Part shown: one piece after another, positions 1 through 11,852 of the stretch
How positions within the stretch are numbered: position 1 is the first letter of the stretch
How the letters are laid out: every line of letters begins with the position of its first letter
Translations under genes and position numbers: made by a program
The notes under the pieces: model-generated
The model's database searches: none
Told to the model about the DNA's origin: nothing
What the model saw: only the letters and a program-made list of their open reading frames with translations
NCBI GenBank assembly: GCA_033964015.1
Contig: CM066918.1
Location: 29,364,595-29,428,594, forward strand
Source: Scolanthus callimorphus
Lineage: Eukaryota; Cnidaria; Anthozoa; Actiniaria; Edwardsiidae
Reading direction: 5' to 3'
Length of the DNA: 64,000 nucleotides

Positions 1-473
1 TGTGAATTGAATATATATGAAAGAAATACCAGGAGCTATTGTCAAGAATAGTAAATTATTGGTGAAGTTCTCAGCGGGCGATGCCGAAGAGATAAATCTA
101 AAACTGTCGCTCAGGACAACCGACAACGAATTTAAATTCAAAATGTTGAAATTTAGAATTATCTGAGGATTGTCGAACTATATCTGCTATATGTCAGGTT
201 GCCTCTCTCTAGAGGAACTAGAATCAATTGAATTATCTCTGGAAGAAAGTGTTTGCATAAATCAAATATCATAGCCCGCCAAGCCTCCCAGGAGCAGAGA
301 TCACATCATAATAGCAAACTACAACGAAGACTTCTTACATATCACACCGATGCAAAATAATATTGTTTCCAAAAATATATTCTGATTTCCCACAGCTTTC
401 CACCATTGAATGGTTGAATTCAAAGCGCTTACGCAAACACCAAACCCCGGGGGGGGCTCTCCCAAGTAAGAGT
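1..473. other. Unassigned flank
   Basis: I see no exon, RNA gene or clear repeat here except a G-run near 449-457. Short open frames on the minus strand overlap the MITE that follows and have no recognisable protein content. Confidence 0.4.
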
Positions 474-724
474 GATAGGGGTGCTCGTCGGGACATCGGA
501 AAATATACCCTAAAAAATACCAGGACATAAAAATCCACCCCCTAAAAAATACCTTATAAAACAAAATGACCCCTAAAAAATACCAACAATAAAACTTTTT
601 TGTTATTGTTTATTGTTTCTCATCCAGCATATCCCTTGTTTTTAGAGCTATAAATGAAATAAACCCCCTAAAAAATACCTGAGAGTCGATTTTGACCCCT
701 AAAAATACGACGAGCACCCCTATC
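474..724. mobile_element. MITE-like element with 17-bp terminal inverted repeats
   Basis: The ends are a perfect 17-bp inverted pair: GATAGGGGTGCTCGTCG at 474-490 and its reverse complement at 708-724. The interior repeats the motif CCCCTAAAAAATACC or close variants several times (about 538, 570, 663 and 695). There is no coding capacity. I could not identify a target-site duplication. A related CCTAAAAGATACC motif occurs near 34914-34970. Confidence 0.7.
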
Positions 725-1842
725 AGGTCGACATGTGAAGAACCCCCCCGGGCACCAAACCCATCACAATATGGGGTTATGGTTTTCTAGTGTATACAGA
801 ATGGTCCAGAATTATAGTCTAGTTTTAAACACATTCACCTACCGAAAAATATATCTCCATTGGCTGCCATGGTTGTACTCGAAGTAGGCTTTCCAAATGC
901 TCTTGTCAATTCCTAAAGCACGTTGTTCGGTCGCTAGCTCGGGTATCGATCTCTCGATCGTGTCATATGAACGAGAATCTGAACGACAACGGAATCTAGC
1001 GTCAAATTCCACAACGAAACCCCTGACATCAAAATGGAGGAAATTTGTAGCTCTTCATCGCTTAAGGCGGGTCTAGTGTTCAAGGAAAAGTCACAACTTG
1101 GGAAGCCATGTTACAGTAAAACTCAAGTCGAGTTTAGTGCTTCTGGGTGTACACTGTTTTGCGAGAACGACCAATAACTCCGCGCGATCGTACGCGGATT
1201 TAATTTGAGGTTGGCTATTGTTCGGCGCGCGCTCTGATTGGCCGAAAGCCAAGTAATTATCAACCAGCTGTTCGATTCGCATTTCGCACATCGAGTGAAA
1301 AGTGACGGCTTTTTTGAACAAAAACTTTTATTTTCTTATCGCCCATCGTTTTTTATTGTTAATGGTTGAGGCGTAGAAGTAGTTTTTGTGTTTCAAAAAA
1401 ATATTTTGGTGTGTGATGTAAAAATATGATAAGATTTCCTTATTGTTTTCTAGCTTTTTGGGGCCTTTACTCTCAATTCAAGAATTCCTATAAATTGATA
1501 CCGCAGTTTTTCGATTGTATAGCGGTCTCATAATGAAATAATCGTCATTTTGAGGTGAAAAACTAAGAGATAAGTAGTATTTGACTGCGGAATCTTTTAA
1601 ATACGTAGCATCATTCATACATTTTCCTGATCGTATCTGATTTGCCTCCGTCTGTCAAAGGCCTTGCGATCGATATAGAAAGTCACTCAACTACTCCTTT
1701 ATTTTGGTTTCCCTTTTTACTTCGACAAGGGTTCTTAATTCATCGTGTTTACATTAGAGTCGCCTATTGTTGGGTTCAATTTGCGATAGAAACCCATGCA
1801 AATTAATGGAAATCGACACTTGAACAACCAACAAACACCGAC
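725..1842. other. Unassigned; one CCAAT-containing GC-richer patch
   Basis: No supported gene. A GC-richer patch at about 1130-1260 contains an inverted CCAAT box (GATTGGCC, 1236-1243) and several CpGs, so it could be a promoter. No convincing coding exon follows on either strand. Confidence 0.3.
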
Positions 1843-2594
1843 TCAGCAGACAAATCGCACTTTATAATACAAACACATAGAAATCAATTTGTTGGCGAAA
1901 GCAATCAAATAAGGCTCGAAGGGGATTTTTTCTTCACGTACCAGAGGTCTATCCTTCCGTATGATAACACTCTTTTTAAGGACGTTGAAGTTAAAATTTG
2001 GCAAAAAAAGCTTTTGCCAAAAACTAATACATTTTACCTCATAAACTAACAAAGAACCTAAACAAATCATGTGGCTCATGCCGAAACCAACATAAGAAAA
2101 TGGAAGATTTTTTTTATAAAAGTTTAAGGGCAAAATATACATGTCTTCATGTAACATTTGCATTGGCAAAGGTTTATTAGACATGTAGCGTACTATATTT
2201 AGAGAAACACTTTTGCACAAGTTTTGCATCATTCACTTAAAGGGAGCATGTCACGCAACTGCGCAGCTGTTCTGCGCATCTCTCAAATCAAAGAAGTATC
2301 GTCCCGTAACGATGGCCAGGAAAGGCTAAAAACCTCGAAAACAAATCTCGCTACTTCTCAATCCATCCGACCATGCATTTTAGCTTTACATATTCAAATA
2401 GTTATCTGATAGGATGGTCTTATTAGCTTTAATTGTTGAAAATTTAAGAACCATGTAAGAACCGTGTAACCATGAACTAAAACCGTTTGTTGGCAAAAGC
2501 AATTATCGACTAAATAAAACTTCAAGGGGGATATTTTTTTTATCTCCAAAACACCTAGATTTGCGAGACTAAGAAAGGTTTCTCTTTCTTTCAT
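1843..2594 (-). other. Two diverged copies of a short segment, with an unrecognised 129-codon open frame
   Basis: A minus-strand open frame of 129 codons (1843-2232) has no domain I recognise. The stretch at about 1880-1935 resembles 2485-2540, with GTTTGTTGGC followed by AAAGCAAT and then AAGGGG plus a T-run in both. The copies are too diverged and frame-shifted to be a clean duplicated exon. They may be remains of an old repeat or pseudogene. I do not call a gene. Confidence 0.25.
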
Positions 2595-3187
2595 TTTTGC
2601 TTTTTCATTAGCGTCCAGTTTTCATTTTGGAAAAAAATAGCCGTGAATTGTATCCGCTGTGATCTGCAATTAATTTTCACACATACAAAAAAATTAAGCC
2701 TATTATTTCGGAGTATTATTTCAAAATGACCGAGGAATAAGTCGCATTGTTCTGTACTGCGTAATTAAACCTGACAACAAATATCAATGTTTTATTTCAG
2801 CACTAATGAACTCCACCAACGTGTTTAATAAATCGTACACTTTATTAACAGAACGCCAAAACTGCTCATTCATTTATTGGAGATCTGTTTACTGCGATGA
2901 AAAAGGGCAGATGAGGCCGTCAAATATTTCACGAAAGTCTTTTTTAATGCACCACCAATACTGCTATAAATATATCATTTCTATATTATTGTTCCTTTGA
3001 CATCAGGGGGCGGATCCAAAATCTTCCGAAAGGGGGGCGGGACATACAAATTAAGAGGACCATCATCGAAAATTTCGGCCTGAAAAAGAGGGGCCGTGGC
3101 ATCCTCGGAACAGGTACATATATATTTTTATCAGTTTGTATCCATTACTAGTATCGTTTCTTTTGAACATGCACTTTTACATGACTT
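2595..3187. other. Unassigned, with a G-rich repeat-like patch
   Basis: No gene seen. Positions 3006-3105 contain GGGGCGGATCCAAAAT and a similar GGGGCCGTGGC patch, which resembles degenerate dispersed-repeat ends, but I cannot delimit an element. Confidence 0.3.
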
Positions 3188-3665
3188 TTATAGTTTTGTT
3201 ATTTAGCAACAGGTGCTAAATGCACTTTATCATAGTAAATCCGTCTCATGTAATAGCATTGAAGCTAATACCAAATTAAAAAGCCCAACTGGGTCGTGTT
3301 TATATGTCACAGTAAATGATAGTACAAGAATTGTAAATCTATGGTTTTTATAGCTTTATTATTTAGCAACAGGTGTGTTAAAGGCACTTTATCATATGTA
3401 AATGCGTCTCGTTTAATAGTACTGAAGTTAAAGAAATACCCAATCGAAAAAGCCCAATATTCATAATAAACTATCTATCTCAACAGAGTCGTGAAATAAA
3501 TTCTGTGTTTATATGTCAAAGTAAATGCTCTATGCTTAACCGTCAATTATGATAGCTTCTTTGGCAACAAGTGTGTTAAAGGCACTTAATCATATGTAAA
3601 TTCGTCTTATAGAACAGTACTGAGTAGCGTGAACGTGTAAATAATGTCAAGTAAATGCTCAATGA
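3188..3665. repeat. Three diverged tandem copies of a ~160-200 bp AT-rich unit
   Basis: The motif TTTAGCAACAGGTG recurs at about 3203 and 3363, with TTGGCAACAAGTG at 3561. Each is followed by a GGCACTT or GCACTTTATCATA block, then GTAAAT.CGTCT, then a TACTGAAG-like block. Spacing is about 160 and then 200 bp. All copies are clearly decayed. No open frame spans the array. Confidence 0.6.
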
Positions 3666-3770
3666 ATCGTGAACCTATGATAGTGGCATGAAACTGCAAA
3701 ATCTATATAAGCAACAAGCAGACTCGGGCTGCGTTTTTTTTTTCGAGAATATTATTTTGAGTCTGGGGCA

Positions 3771-3853
3771 TAGCCTGCGTAGCACTAGCACAAACGGGAA
3801 AACGACCAGAAGGGCTTCTCTCCTTTTTCCCTTTGCACTTGCTACGCAGGCTA
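3771..3853. mobile_element. Short palindromic MITE (83 bp)
   Basis: Perfect 14-bp terminal inverted repeats, TAGCCTGCGTAGCA at 3771-3784 and TGCTACGCAGGCTA at 3840-3853, enclose a non-coding centre. A partial relative with GCTTGCTACGCAG lies at about 16680. Confidence 0.7.
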
Positions 3854-4256
3854 TCTGTGGCGTTCTTCTTCTAGGAATTTCAGTCATAAGGCCAGGACAA
3901 TAACAGCAGACGACGTACTATGAATTGCTTGAGACATGGCAGAGATCGGATAAATTTATACAAAGATACAAAGTCAAACTTCAGCTGCTCCAGGATTTGC
4001 TTGTTTATTGAAATAGAAAATGGCGAGAGTGTGATACAACAGCATATGAAATATAATGTTCTTGATACATGTAAATTGACTCCAGTGAGTTTTGGATTTT
4101 TTAAACTGCGTCGCGGAAACGTGGACACGTTTTTCCGCGTTGTGAGAGGCAAGACAGAAGATCAGAAAGTGAGCTTTCGAATTTCTACGATCTGATTGGT
4201 GAAGACTAGGGTTTTAGCATGTCCCTATCGTTCAAAATGTCCAATAGCAACGTCTT
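3854..4256. other. Unassigned
   Basis: Overlapping 90-codon open frames occur on both strands but neither has a recognisable domain or splice context. I see nothing else. Confidence 0.3.
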
Positions 4257-5176
4257 TGGAAGAAGATTGTAGAACCATTGGAAGAAGATTGTAGGGACAC
4301 TGAAAGAAGATTGCAAGAACATTGGAAGAAGATTATAGGAACACTAAAAAAATGTGGGAACATTGGAAGAATAATTGAATAACTTTTGAAGAAGATTGTA
4401 GAAACATTAGAAGAAGATTGTAGAGACATTGGATGGGGAAGATTGGAGGAACACCGGAAGAAGATTGGCGGAACATTCGAGATAGGAGGAGCTTTGGAAG
4501 TTGATCATGATCGAAGGAACATTTGAAGAAGATTGGAAAAACATCGGAAGAAGATTGAAGGAACATTGGAAGAAGATTGGAGGAGAATTGGAAGACGATC
4601 AATGGAACATTGGAAGAAGATTGGAGGAAAATGGAGGAAGATTAGAAGAACATTGGAGAAAGATTGGAGGAACATTGGATGAAGATTGTAGAAACATTTC
4701 AAGACGATTGTGGGAACATTGGATGGAGAAGTTTGGAGGAACACCGGAAGAAGATTGAAGGAACATTGGAAGAAGATTGGAGGAAGAATGGAGGAAGATT
4801 GGAAGAACGTTGGAGGACGATTGAAGGAACATTGAAAGAAGATTGGAGGAAGAACTGAAAGAATGGAGGAAGATTGGAAGAACATTGGAGGAGGATTGGA
4901 GGAACATTGGAGGAAGATTGGATGAACATTGAAGGAAGATTGGATGAACATTGGAGGAAGATTGGATGAACATTGGAGGAAGATTGGAAGAACATTGGAG
5001 AAAGATTGGATGAACATTGGATGAAGTTGGATAAACATTGGAGGAAGATTGGATGAGCATTGGATGAAGGTCGGAAGAATATTTGAGGAAGATTGGAGGA
5101 AGATTGGAAGAAGATTGGAGGAAAATGGAGAGGAAGATAGGAGGAACATTCGAAGAAGATTGGAGGGACGCTGGAC
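4257..5176. repeat. 22-bp minisatellite
   Basis: Head-to-tail units of 22 bp close to GAAGAAGATTGGAGGAACATTG run for about 0.9 kb, around 40 units with occasional half-length or indel units. The left part has GATTGTAG variants, the right part GATTGGATG variants. Because the unit has no stop codon in most frames and 22 is not a multiple of three, long open frames appear on both strands (up to 232 codons on the minus strand). Their repeated Ser-Asn-Pro or Glu-Trp patterns are a by-product of the repeat, not evidence of a protein. Confidence 0.93.
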
Positions 5177-8100
5177 GGGGACTAAACGAACAATCCAGGA
5201 CAATAGCAGCTACAGGTTAGAGATACATTGAAAAACCTGCACATCACAGCAGAGAACAAGAGAGGAGGAACAATGGAATAGAGGGCGAGCATTGTCATGG
5301 TCACTCGCTGTAAATAGAGAACATTGTTCCTTGTTCGCGTTCCAAGATTGCATGGAGGTTTATCAGGAAACTATTTGACAATTAGTTTTAATTTCTTTTT
5401 TATATACATAAAACTTTGACAGAGATGAGATGCTAGCGTATTCTGAAACGAACAGGTTGCTTTGAACAATTGGCTGTGGCTGGTCATTATTATGACTTTG
5501 TGGCTTTTTATTTTAGTATAAAACTTTGGCAAACTATTTGCGGAAACAACAGAGCCAAGGGGTAATAATGTTACAGTGACACAAATACCCGAAACAATGG
5601 ACAACAATTTAGTGGCCAGAATCCTGGGAAACTGGCTGCATGGAAAGTAAAAGTAGGAGAGAATCTGGCATGGTTGGGTGAGCCATGATTGGCGCTTTTG
5701 CAAACTACGGTTATTCAATCAGTTATTCTAATTTTCCTCTTCTGCCACATATCAGTCTGCCAAGAGTCACCCGCAGAAAACTACTCGAGAATATTTTTCT
5801 TCCTTAAGTCGCTGAGCGTCGAGGATTTAACTTTCAAAGTAATATCTCAACAGGTTACACAATTGCCTGTCAAATTTCTATTTTGGCTACATAGAATAAT
5901 TGTTAAACATGCCAGCTATTCTGACAGCACGATCCTAGCAACTCCAACAGACCGAAAAGACTTTAGAGAAGTTTTGAAAGTAACGTGCAACGTTTTCGCG
6001 TCACGCACAATTAGTTTCACGATATGTATGCATCTTCTGTGTTAGCTTTTTTTTTTGCTTTTATCTTTTTGTGATTTTATCTAGACTGTTGTGCATTAAT
6101 TATTTCCGACGATAATGTAAATGCATACGATTGGGATATTTTTTTTCTTAGCCGAACTGGATGTTTTCTTTGCGAGCTAGTCATGGGACTATGTAGGTTC
6201 ATTCGGGGTTCCTACAAATCGACGTTTCCCCCCAATATTTTAGAGTTTACTAATGAAATGCCGAGTTTGGGATATTGCGACAGGTTTTATTTTAAAATTC
6301 AAATCTAATTTTGAATAGAGCCCGCTTCTGCTTAAAAATTAGCAAAAAGAAGCTAACAAATCCGTTATTCGGTTTCTGCATAGTACAGAAGTTTGAGATG
6401 TATATTTACATTTTAAACGCTTGAAATATTTCATTTTTACAGTAACAGAAGTCTTCAATATACAATATGCAACAAGTTGTTAGTTTTATCCTCGACCTTA
6501 CGATCAAATCCGCAAACTCAACCACAAGGACACCTGCGAACCCAAACTGAAGCTTATACATTTCAAGCGGGTTTAAAATAAATTTTAGCGCCTTTGAAAT
6601 AAAACAACACTTATATTTTCTGTGCAAAGTATTGAACAACTTCAGGGTACTTTACATAGTGACAAGGACTATATCTCTAGCTTTTCTCATAGACTTTCAG
6701 TCCCCCATTCATGCTTGCTTGTTTTATCACGCGAAAGTCTTCATTTTAACTCACATTTTCACGGAAGTCTTCTTTACCGCATACTATAGTTAAAATTATA
6801 TTCTACTTGTGGTAGCGTTTTCCGTCTGAATTGAAAATAAAGCGCGTGGTGTTACAGGTGATAGGTAACAATATTGTTTCGAATTACAATATTTGTAGCT
6901 TCTAAATCTTTATTTTTCTATGGACGCTGTTGGAAACTCTTCCGGAGGCCTTCGCGTCGTCGGTTTAACTAATCGATTTCAACTTGTTTCTGAGATCAAA
7001 TTGTATAAAAATATTTCCATTGTACCTATTTCCTTACCTTTCGGTCTTTCTATTTGTTGCACTGGTGCTATGCTTCTTCGGTTTGTGCTCCAGAATTTAG
7101 AACATCATTTTCAGAGTACGATGGATTTTTATTGCCATCTGATAATCGACACATATAATGCGACGCGTTGCATGGGTGTTTGGATCTCGACAATTTAAAT
7201 ATTAAACTCATTAGCATATCGCACTAGTACCAGGCTCGCCACAAATCCCATTGTCTGGCGTATTGTGGCTATTGTATTCGATTTAAGCCGATTATTGGCC
7301 CAAAAACCGACGCTGCTCAGTTGCCTAAAGATTCGAGCGACAAGCATCGAGACAAGCAAATCGGATCTCGAGACGTGATGCGTGTGAAATTCATGACTGT
7401 TTCATGCAACGCAATGGTTTCCGAAATGAGCTCGCCGAATCAGGGCGCTTCGGTCCTTGTTCTTGGTATTTTCATGTGTGTCTTGTCGACTGTCAAGTGT
7501 TTACCCTCTTAAACTAGAAAGCCTATTATTTTATTACGATGATAAAAACCCGGGGAAAGACCGAAGAAAATTCCTGGAAAAAGTGCCAAAATTTTATATA
7601 ATGGAAACTTTTACTTATCATACTTTGAATTACAGCACTCATCTTTGCCTTTTTGAGTCTAAAACAGGCGAAAAATCCTTCAAACTTACAGATATTCGAG
7701 GACTACATATTCATCGCCATACGCCGCCATGTTTGTTTCACTTTCCGGTATGTAGACCACAGGTATCCCATGTGGAAAATATATGAGATGCGTGGTTTGT
7801 GAAATTATCGTCGCGGGTCTCTAAAAGATTCATCAAACTTAATCGACATGTTCGATGAGGTTTGAAACGGTTCGACACCCAAGTCATCGAACTTAAACCG
7901 GCATCCAAATGATCTTGATGTTCGATGAGGTCGATTCACCGGATTCGATGTGCTCTATTTCGATTTGACACCCCGGATTCATCAAACATATTCGATTGAT
8001 TGATCATTGATTTTCGATGAGGCTCTGATTATCGATCATAACGGGGGTCGGGCGCGCGATTCATAACGTACGTTTGCCCTGATATAAAATAGTAGAAGCT

Positions 8101-8661
8101 GAGTAGAAGCTAAAAAAACAATTAAGAAATTTCCAGACATAAGTCCTTTCTGCCCCCCTTTTTTGTCAGCCAGCAGCACTGGAGGTCTGAGGATATGTGA
8201 CCCCCATATGTGCACCATGAAGCCGAAGAGCAATATAACAAGTTTGACGGCGTTACGGAAATCAAGGCTCCCTCAAGCTTTTGTTGTTGAAAACATATTC
8301 TCCTGGTTTCGCGCTCTATCGCTTTACTATATTTTTTTCTGCACTTTGGTTAAGTGAGCAAGTCCCTAAAGAGCCTGCGATTTCTGCATGCCAGCGGTAT
8401 CAGCCCCTCCCGTCACCAGCGAATTATGTAGAAATATTATACCACGTGACCAGCGGTCCAATATATAGCGCATGATGTCAACAGTCTGGAATTCCAATAT
8501 TAAACGTTCTAGTCGATATTGATATATGGGATTTGATGCGGCGGCTTTTAAAAATAAAACCATCTGAAAACAGACATGAAATAAAGAAGAGCATGAATTC
8601 AGTTGAACAAAACGCACAAGATCATCGTGTAGCTTTATTTCGTTCTTGCTATTTTTTACAG
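5177..8661. other. Unassigned AT-rich DNA with a TTCGATGAGG-rich patch
   Basis: No gene I can support. Open frames of 60-118 codons (for example 5689-6045 and 6920-7198, plus strand) have no domain or splice context. At about 7800-8040 the motif TCGATGAGG recurs three times among ATCGA and CATCAAA variants, suggesting a decayed short repeat. Confidence 0.4.
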
Positions 8662-8730
8662 TGAAAGTCACGGGAACGCGTCGACAATTTTCAACGGTGG
8701 ACTGATTCGTTATGCTCGAAGAACTGTACG
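8662..8730 (+). other. Possible isolated exon, 69 nt
   Basis: A pyrimidine-rich acceptor (TTGCTATTTTTTACAG) ends at 8661 and a strong donor (CG|GTAAGT) follows 8730. One reading frame is open, and an ATG lies near 8711. I cannot connect it to another exon, so it may be a 5' UTR exon or chance. Confidence 0.2.
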
Positions 8731-10161
8731 GTAAGTAGGATGGTGATGTGTATTACACTAGATAAATTGTTTTTGCTTCCCAAAGTGACTGAATTATCGG
8801 AATCTACAACAGATTTTAGTGTATAGTTGCTAATATTATATGAATACAATATTTGCCACTCGAGTGCTAAAAAATACAGCGCAGAAACACGTCCATTTGC
8901 TTGCTCGCAGCCGTTGTTTCCTGTTAAACTGTAAATAGGTCTAAATAGGGTAGTTCATTATCACTATTGGCGCGTGTGCCACGTCGTCATTGACTAGATC
9001 TGTATATCATCTTCAGGAACCCTGTGGTTTCCGTGAAGCACCACCCGGCTGCGCGCTCTGGACCGTAGTGAAGTAGTCTAGGCATCATATTTCCTGATTT
9101 ATCCAGCCCAATCGGATTTGTTTGAGCTGCAGTATTATCTTACTATTACAACATGTCGCGCTCCTAATATAGCGATGACTCAGTCTTGTTCCTTCCGTGT
9201 GCTCCAGTTCAAATTTTTTTTCTTATCAGTTTTGTAAACAAAGTGCAGTGCTTGAACAGATAAAAACGCGCCAACTACCGCATTGAGTGATGGGATGTGA
9301 AGTTCCATAATTTTGTTCGCGCCGTTTTTTCTGTGATAATGTTTCTTTGGTCAAAGAATTGCCGCTTGCTTTAGCTTTAATTCTACCTGGCTGAGTCTGC
9401 ACTTGTCTTTAGGAAGTGCCGATATTAAAATCGCATTCGAAGAAAAATATTTTTGTGATAAACGAAGCAGCGAAAAGTAGATTTCAAAAGATTAGTAACA
9501 TGAAAACAGGGACAAGCGTCCCTGATTAAAAGAACAATAAAAGGATTCGAAGACATGAAGTTTATTAGTAATAAACAGAAAATAGAAAAATAGAAATGTT
9601 TTGAAACTTTATCGCCTGCGGTACCATAAACACGTGGGCGCAACATGGACACCCGCTGAGGAGGGCACTTAGCGGCAACACCCGAAACACGGTTGAAAAT
9701 AGAAACGGGGAAAAAGCGTAGATAATTATCGCCAAAAGATGATGAAAATACGGATGCTCCACTTCACTCTGACTCTGGCTGGCAAAACGTCAACGAGAGA
9801 AACTCTTGCTAGATAGTCTTTAGGTGCCTCGTTTCTCGTAGAGTTGTCTCTCGTATCGAGTCCTGCTAGAGTCCATTTGGGTAATGGACTGCTTTGTGTT
9901 ACTGCGGAAAATCAATTCCCGACGTTCTGGTAAAATGTATGGACTCCCGTGTGATTTTGAGGGCGGGGATGCTCATCTGTAATTTTCGTTTCTCCCCTGT
10001 ACCAAAGTAGGCGTGCCCCTTTCTACAAGAATCAACTGGCAAAATCTAGACCTTGAACAGCCATGTGGCGCAATTCAACAAAAAAGGCATTTGCGTCAAA
10101 ATTCAACTTAACAATCTTTTCACGCTCTGTTCTAATGTGGTTCGTAGGCTGCACTAACTAT
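8731..10161. other. Unassigned
   Basis: I find no coding exon, RNA gene or clear element. Minus-strand open frames at 9425-9762 have no recognisable content, and no Copia-type pol lies here as would be expected downstream of the adjacent gag remnant. Confidence 0.35.
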
Positions 10162-10960
10162 CTAGTATAAGAGATTAGTGACTTTCTTACCATTCCTTGT
10201 CGTTGCCTGATCGTTAATGGCAAAAGCGGAATCATGTTCGTCCTGATCAACACTGTTCATTGCGGGATCGCCTGATCTCTGTCCTTGGGGCTGTCCTGGT
10301 GGCTTCATGCTGCGGCAGTCAGCTCTGGTGTTGTGTGATCCAGTTCTACACTTAGCGCACACCCATATGCTGGACTCTTTGCTATAGCAGTCAGTGCTAT
10401 TGTGACCTTTTCTTCCACATTTGTAGCAGTTTTCCTGGAATTTCTGCTTTTCTGTCGTCACGCTCTCCTCCTCATTTACAGGGGTCCTTCGACAGCTTTT
10501 CTCCGTCTCCTCATAGTTTCGGAGAGCCGTCTTAAACTCGCTGATGCAGGTCATCGGTTTGTCCTTCTGCGTGGCCGCCGTCGCGAAGGCGTAGCCATCT
10601 GGCAGGCCTTTGTGAGCCATGGCTACTAGCCCATTGCTAATTACCTTGTCTGCGGCTTCCAGGAAAGTAAAAGCTTTCTCTGCCAGAAGGATGTAGTCCG
10701 TTGTGGACACGCCATCTTTCATCGCCAGGGAAGTCAACTCAGTATACAGGGCAACTCGGCTTGGCTTCCCCTTGCACTGGCAGTGCTCTCGCAAGACACC
10801 TAGGGCATTTCTGCCGTGGTTATTGGTCTCGCGTATCGCGAGAGCCAACTTCTGTCGTCCAAACACTGGACCAACCCCGCGAACGCATTTGCGTTCTTTT
10901 CTGCATCAAGGGCCGTGGTTTCTCCTTTCTTTGGTACAACCGCATCGTACAGTTTCTGGA
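10162..10960 (-). pseudogene. Orphan Copia-type gag remnant with two zinc knuckles
   Basis: The minus-strand frame 10866-10162 (about 234 codons) resembles the gag of Copia-type LTR retrotransposons (UBN2-like): a leucine-rich segment with the pattern LYTELTSLAMKDG...DYI, then HKGLPDGY. Two zinc knuckles follow: C-x2-C-x4-H-x4-C (CYKCGRKGHNSTDC) and C-x2-C-x4-H-x5-C (CAKCRTGSHNTRADC). Similar coding continues upstream to about 10960 in another frame, so the copy carries a frameshift near 10855 and lacks its N-terminus. No protease, integrase, RT or LTR belonging to it is visible, and it lies on the 3' side of the neighbouring BEL/Pao pol, so it is a separate insertion. A good splice donor (G|GTAAGA) sits just before the stop on the minus strand, possibly by chance. 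Confidence 0.75.
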
Positions 10961-10978
10961 GTTCAGTTCAGTTCAGTT
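10961..10978. repeat. GTTCA microsatellite
   Basis: Three to four units of GTTCA abut the 5' boundary of the gag remnant. A similar ACTGAACTGAACTGA run occurs near 12135. Confidence 0.6.
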
Positions 10979-11582
10979 TATTACTATTTTCTTAAAATAT
11001 ATTAAACAAATTACTACCCACAATAGCAGTAGGCTATTCGAGGCGGGTAGTAATGTCATATAATTAGTATATATTTACAAGCTCTATTGACATGGAGGCG
11101 CATGTAGCCAAGGAACGTTACTTCCCATAGCTCCTTGCATTCGTCCCCACTGAATATGAGCGTCCTCCTGGGCCCATAACCTGTTGGGTTTAGTGCTGCA
11201 GCCATAGTAGGTTACACAAAATAGCATACAGCAACTTGACATTCAATCATAACACACTGATTTATTTCATAAAGCTCAATCATATTTATATACAAGGTTC
11301 TAGGCGTATCAAGCGCGGAATTCACGTGTGATTAATTAGAGTTTCATTCTTTAGATTCTGACAAGCCCTACACAGGAAATGAAATATTACACGTATCATA
11401 ATAGTTGTAATGGCACTAAATCTATCTAATCTAAAGCGATGATCATGACTTAGATAGCGTAATCAGGGAATGGGATCGTAATATCAGGCTTGTATTGTAA
11501 CAGTAATCCCTGGTGAGTGATCACAGTGGGACACTAGGAGGGGCAAGAGATATTCAGCCTTATTATTCACGCCTCAGGCTCC
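10979..11582. other. Unassigned
   Basis: No open frame or element boundary I can support; AT-rich spacer between two transposon remnants. Confidence 0.35.
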
Positions 11583-11641
11583 GTGATTATCGGCGAGTAG
11601 TCACCTCGACTTCGTCTCGGTGATTATTCGCCGATAATCAC
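11583..11641. repeat. Foldback hairpin
   Basis: GTGATTATCGGCGA at 11583 pairs with TCGCCGATAATCAC ending at 11641; the imperfect stem continues inward to a short loop around 11610-11616. A second short inverted pair (GTCGCC/GGCGAC) follows at once. Probably a MITE core; no flanking duplication identified. Confidence 0.6.
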
Positions 11642-11793
11642 GTCGCCTTCGGCGACTAATTGTTAAATAGTGGTGAAGTAATAGTGTGTGAGTGTACCAC
11701 GATGCCGATCAGACTAAATAAACTGCCTTTGTATTGTCTATAGTTCTTTCTGGGTAATGAATTACTGATATGAGAGTATGGAGGATCGCTCTG

Positions 11794-11852
11794 GCCTGTC
11801 CTTTGTGTCGGTCACGCGACGCGACTTCGCTCCACGGCCAACACAAAGGACA
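11794..11852. repeat. Inverted repeat interrupted by the BEL/Pao insertion
   Basis: GCCTGTCCTTTGTGT (11794-11808) is matched by ACACAAAGGACA (11841-11852). The last three bases of the second arm, GGC, are found at 15085-15087, on the far side of the retroelement. Removing the element and one GGACA copy restores a perfect 15-bp arm, so the element inserted into a pre-existing palindromic repeat. Confidence 0.75.

Noticed and set aside
4257..5176. CRISPR-like regular repeats
   Set aside because: Units are contiguous with no spacers, and the window is clearly eukaryotic.
4505..5203. 232-codon minus-strand open frame (and several overlapping ones) rich in Ser, Asn and Pro
   Set aside because: They are produced by the stop-free 22-bp minisatellite; equally long frames exist on the other strand and none extends beyond the array.
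6920..7198. 92-codon plus-strand open frame
   Set aside because: No domain, no splice context and composition like the surrounding AT-rich DNA.
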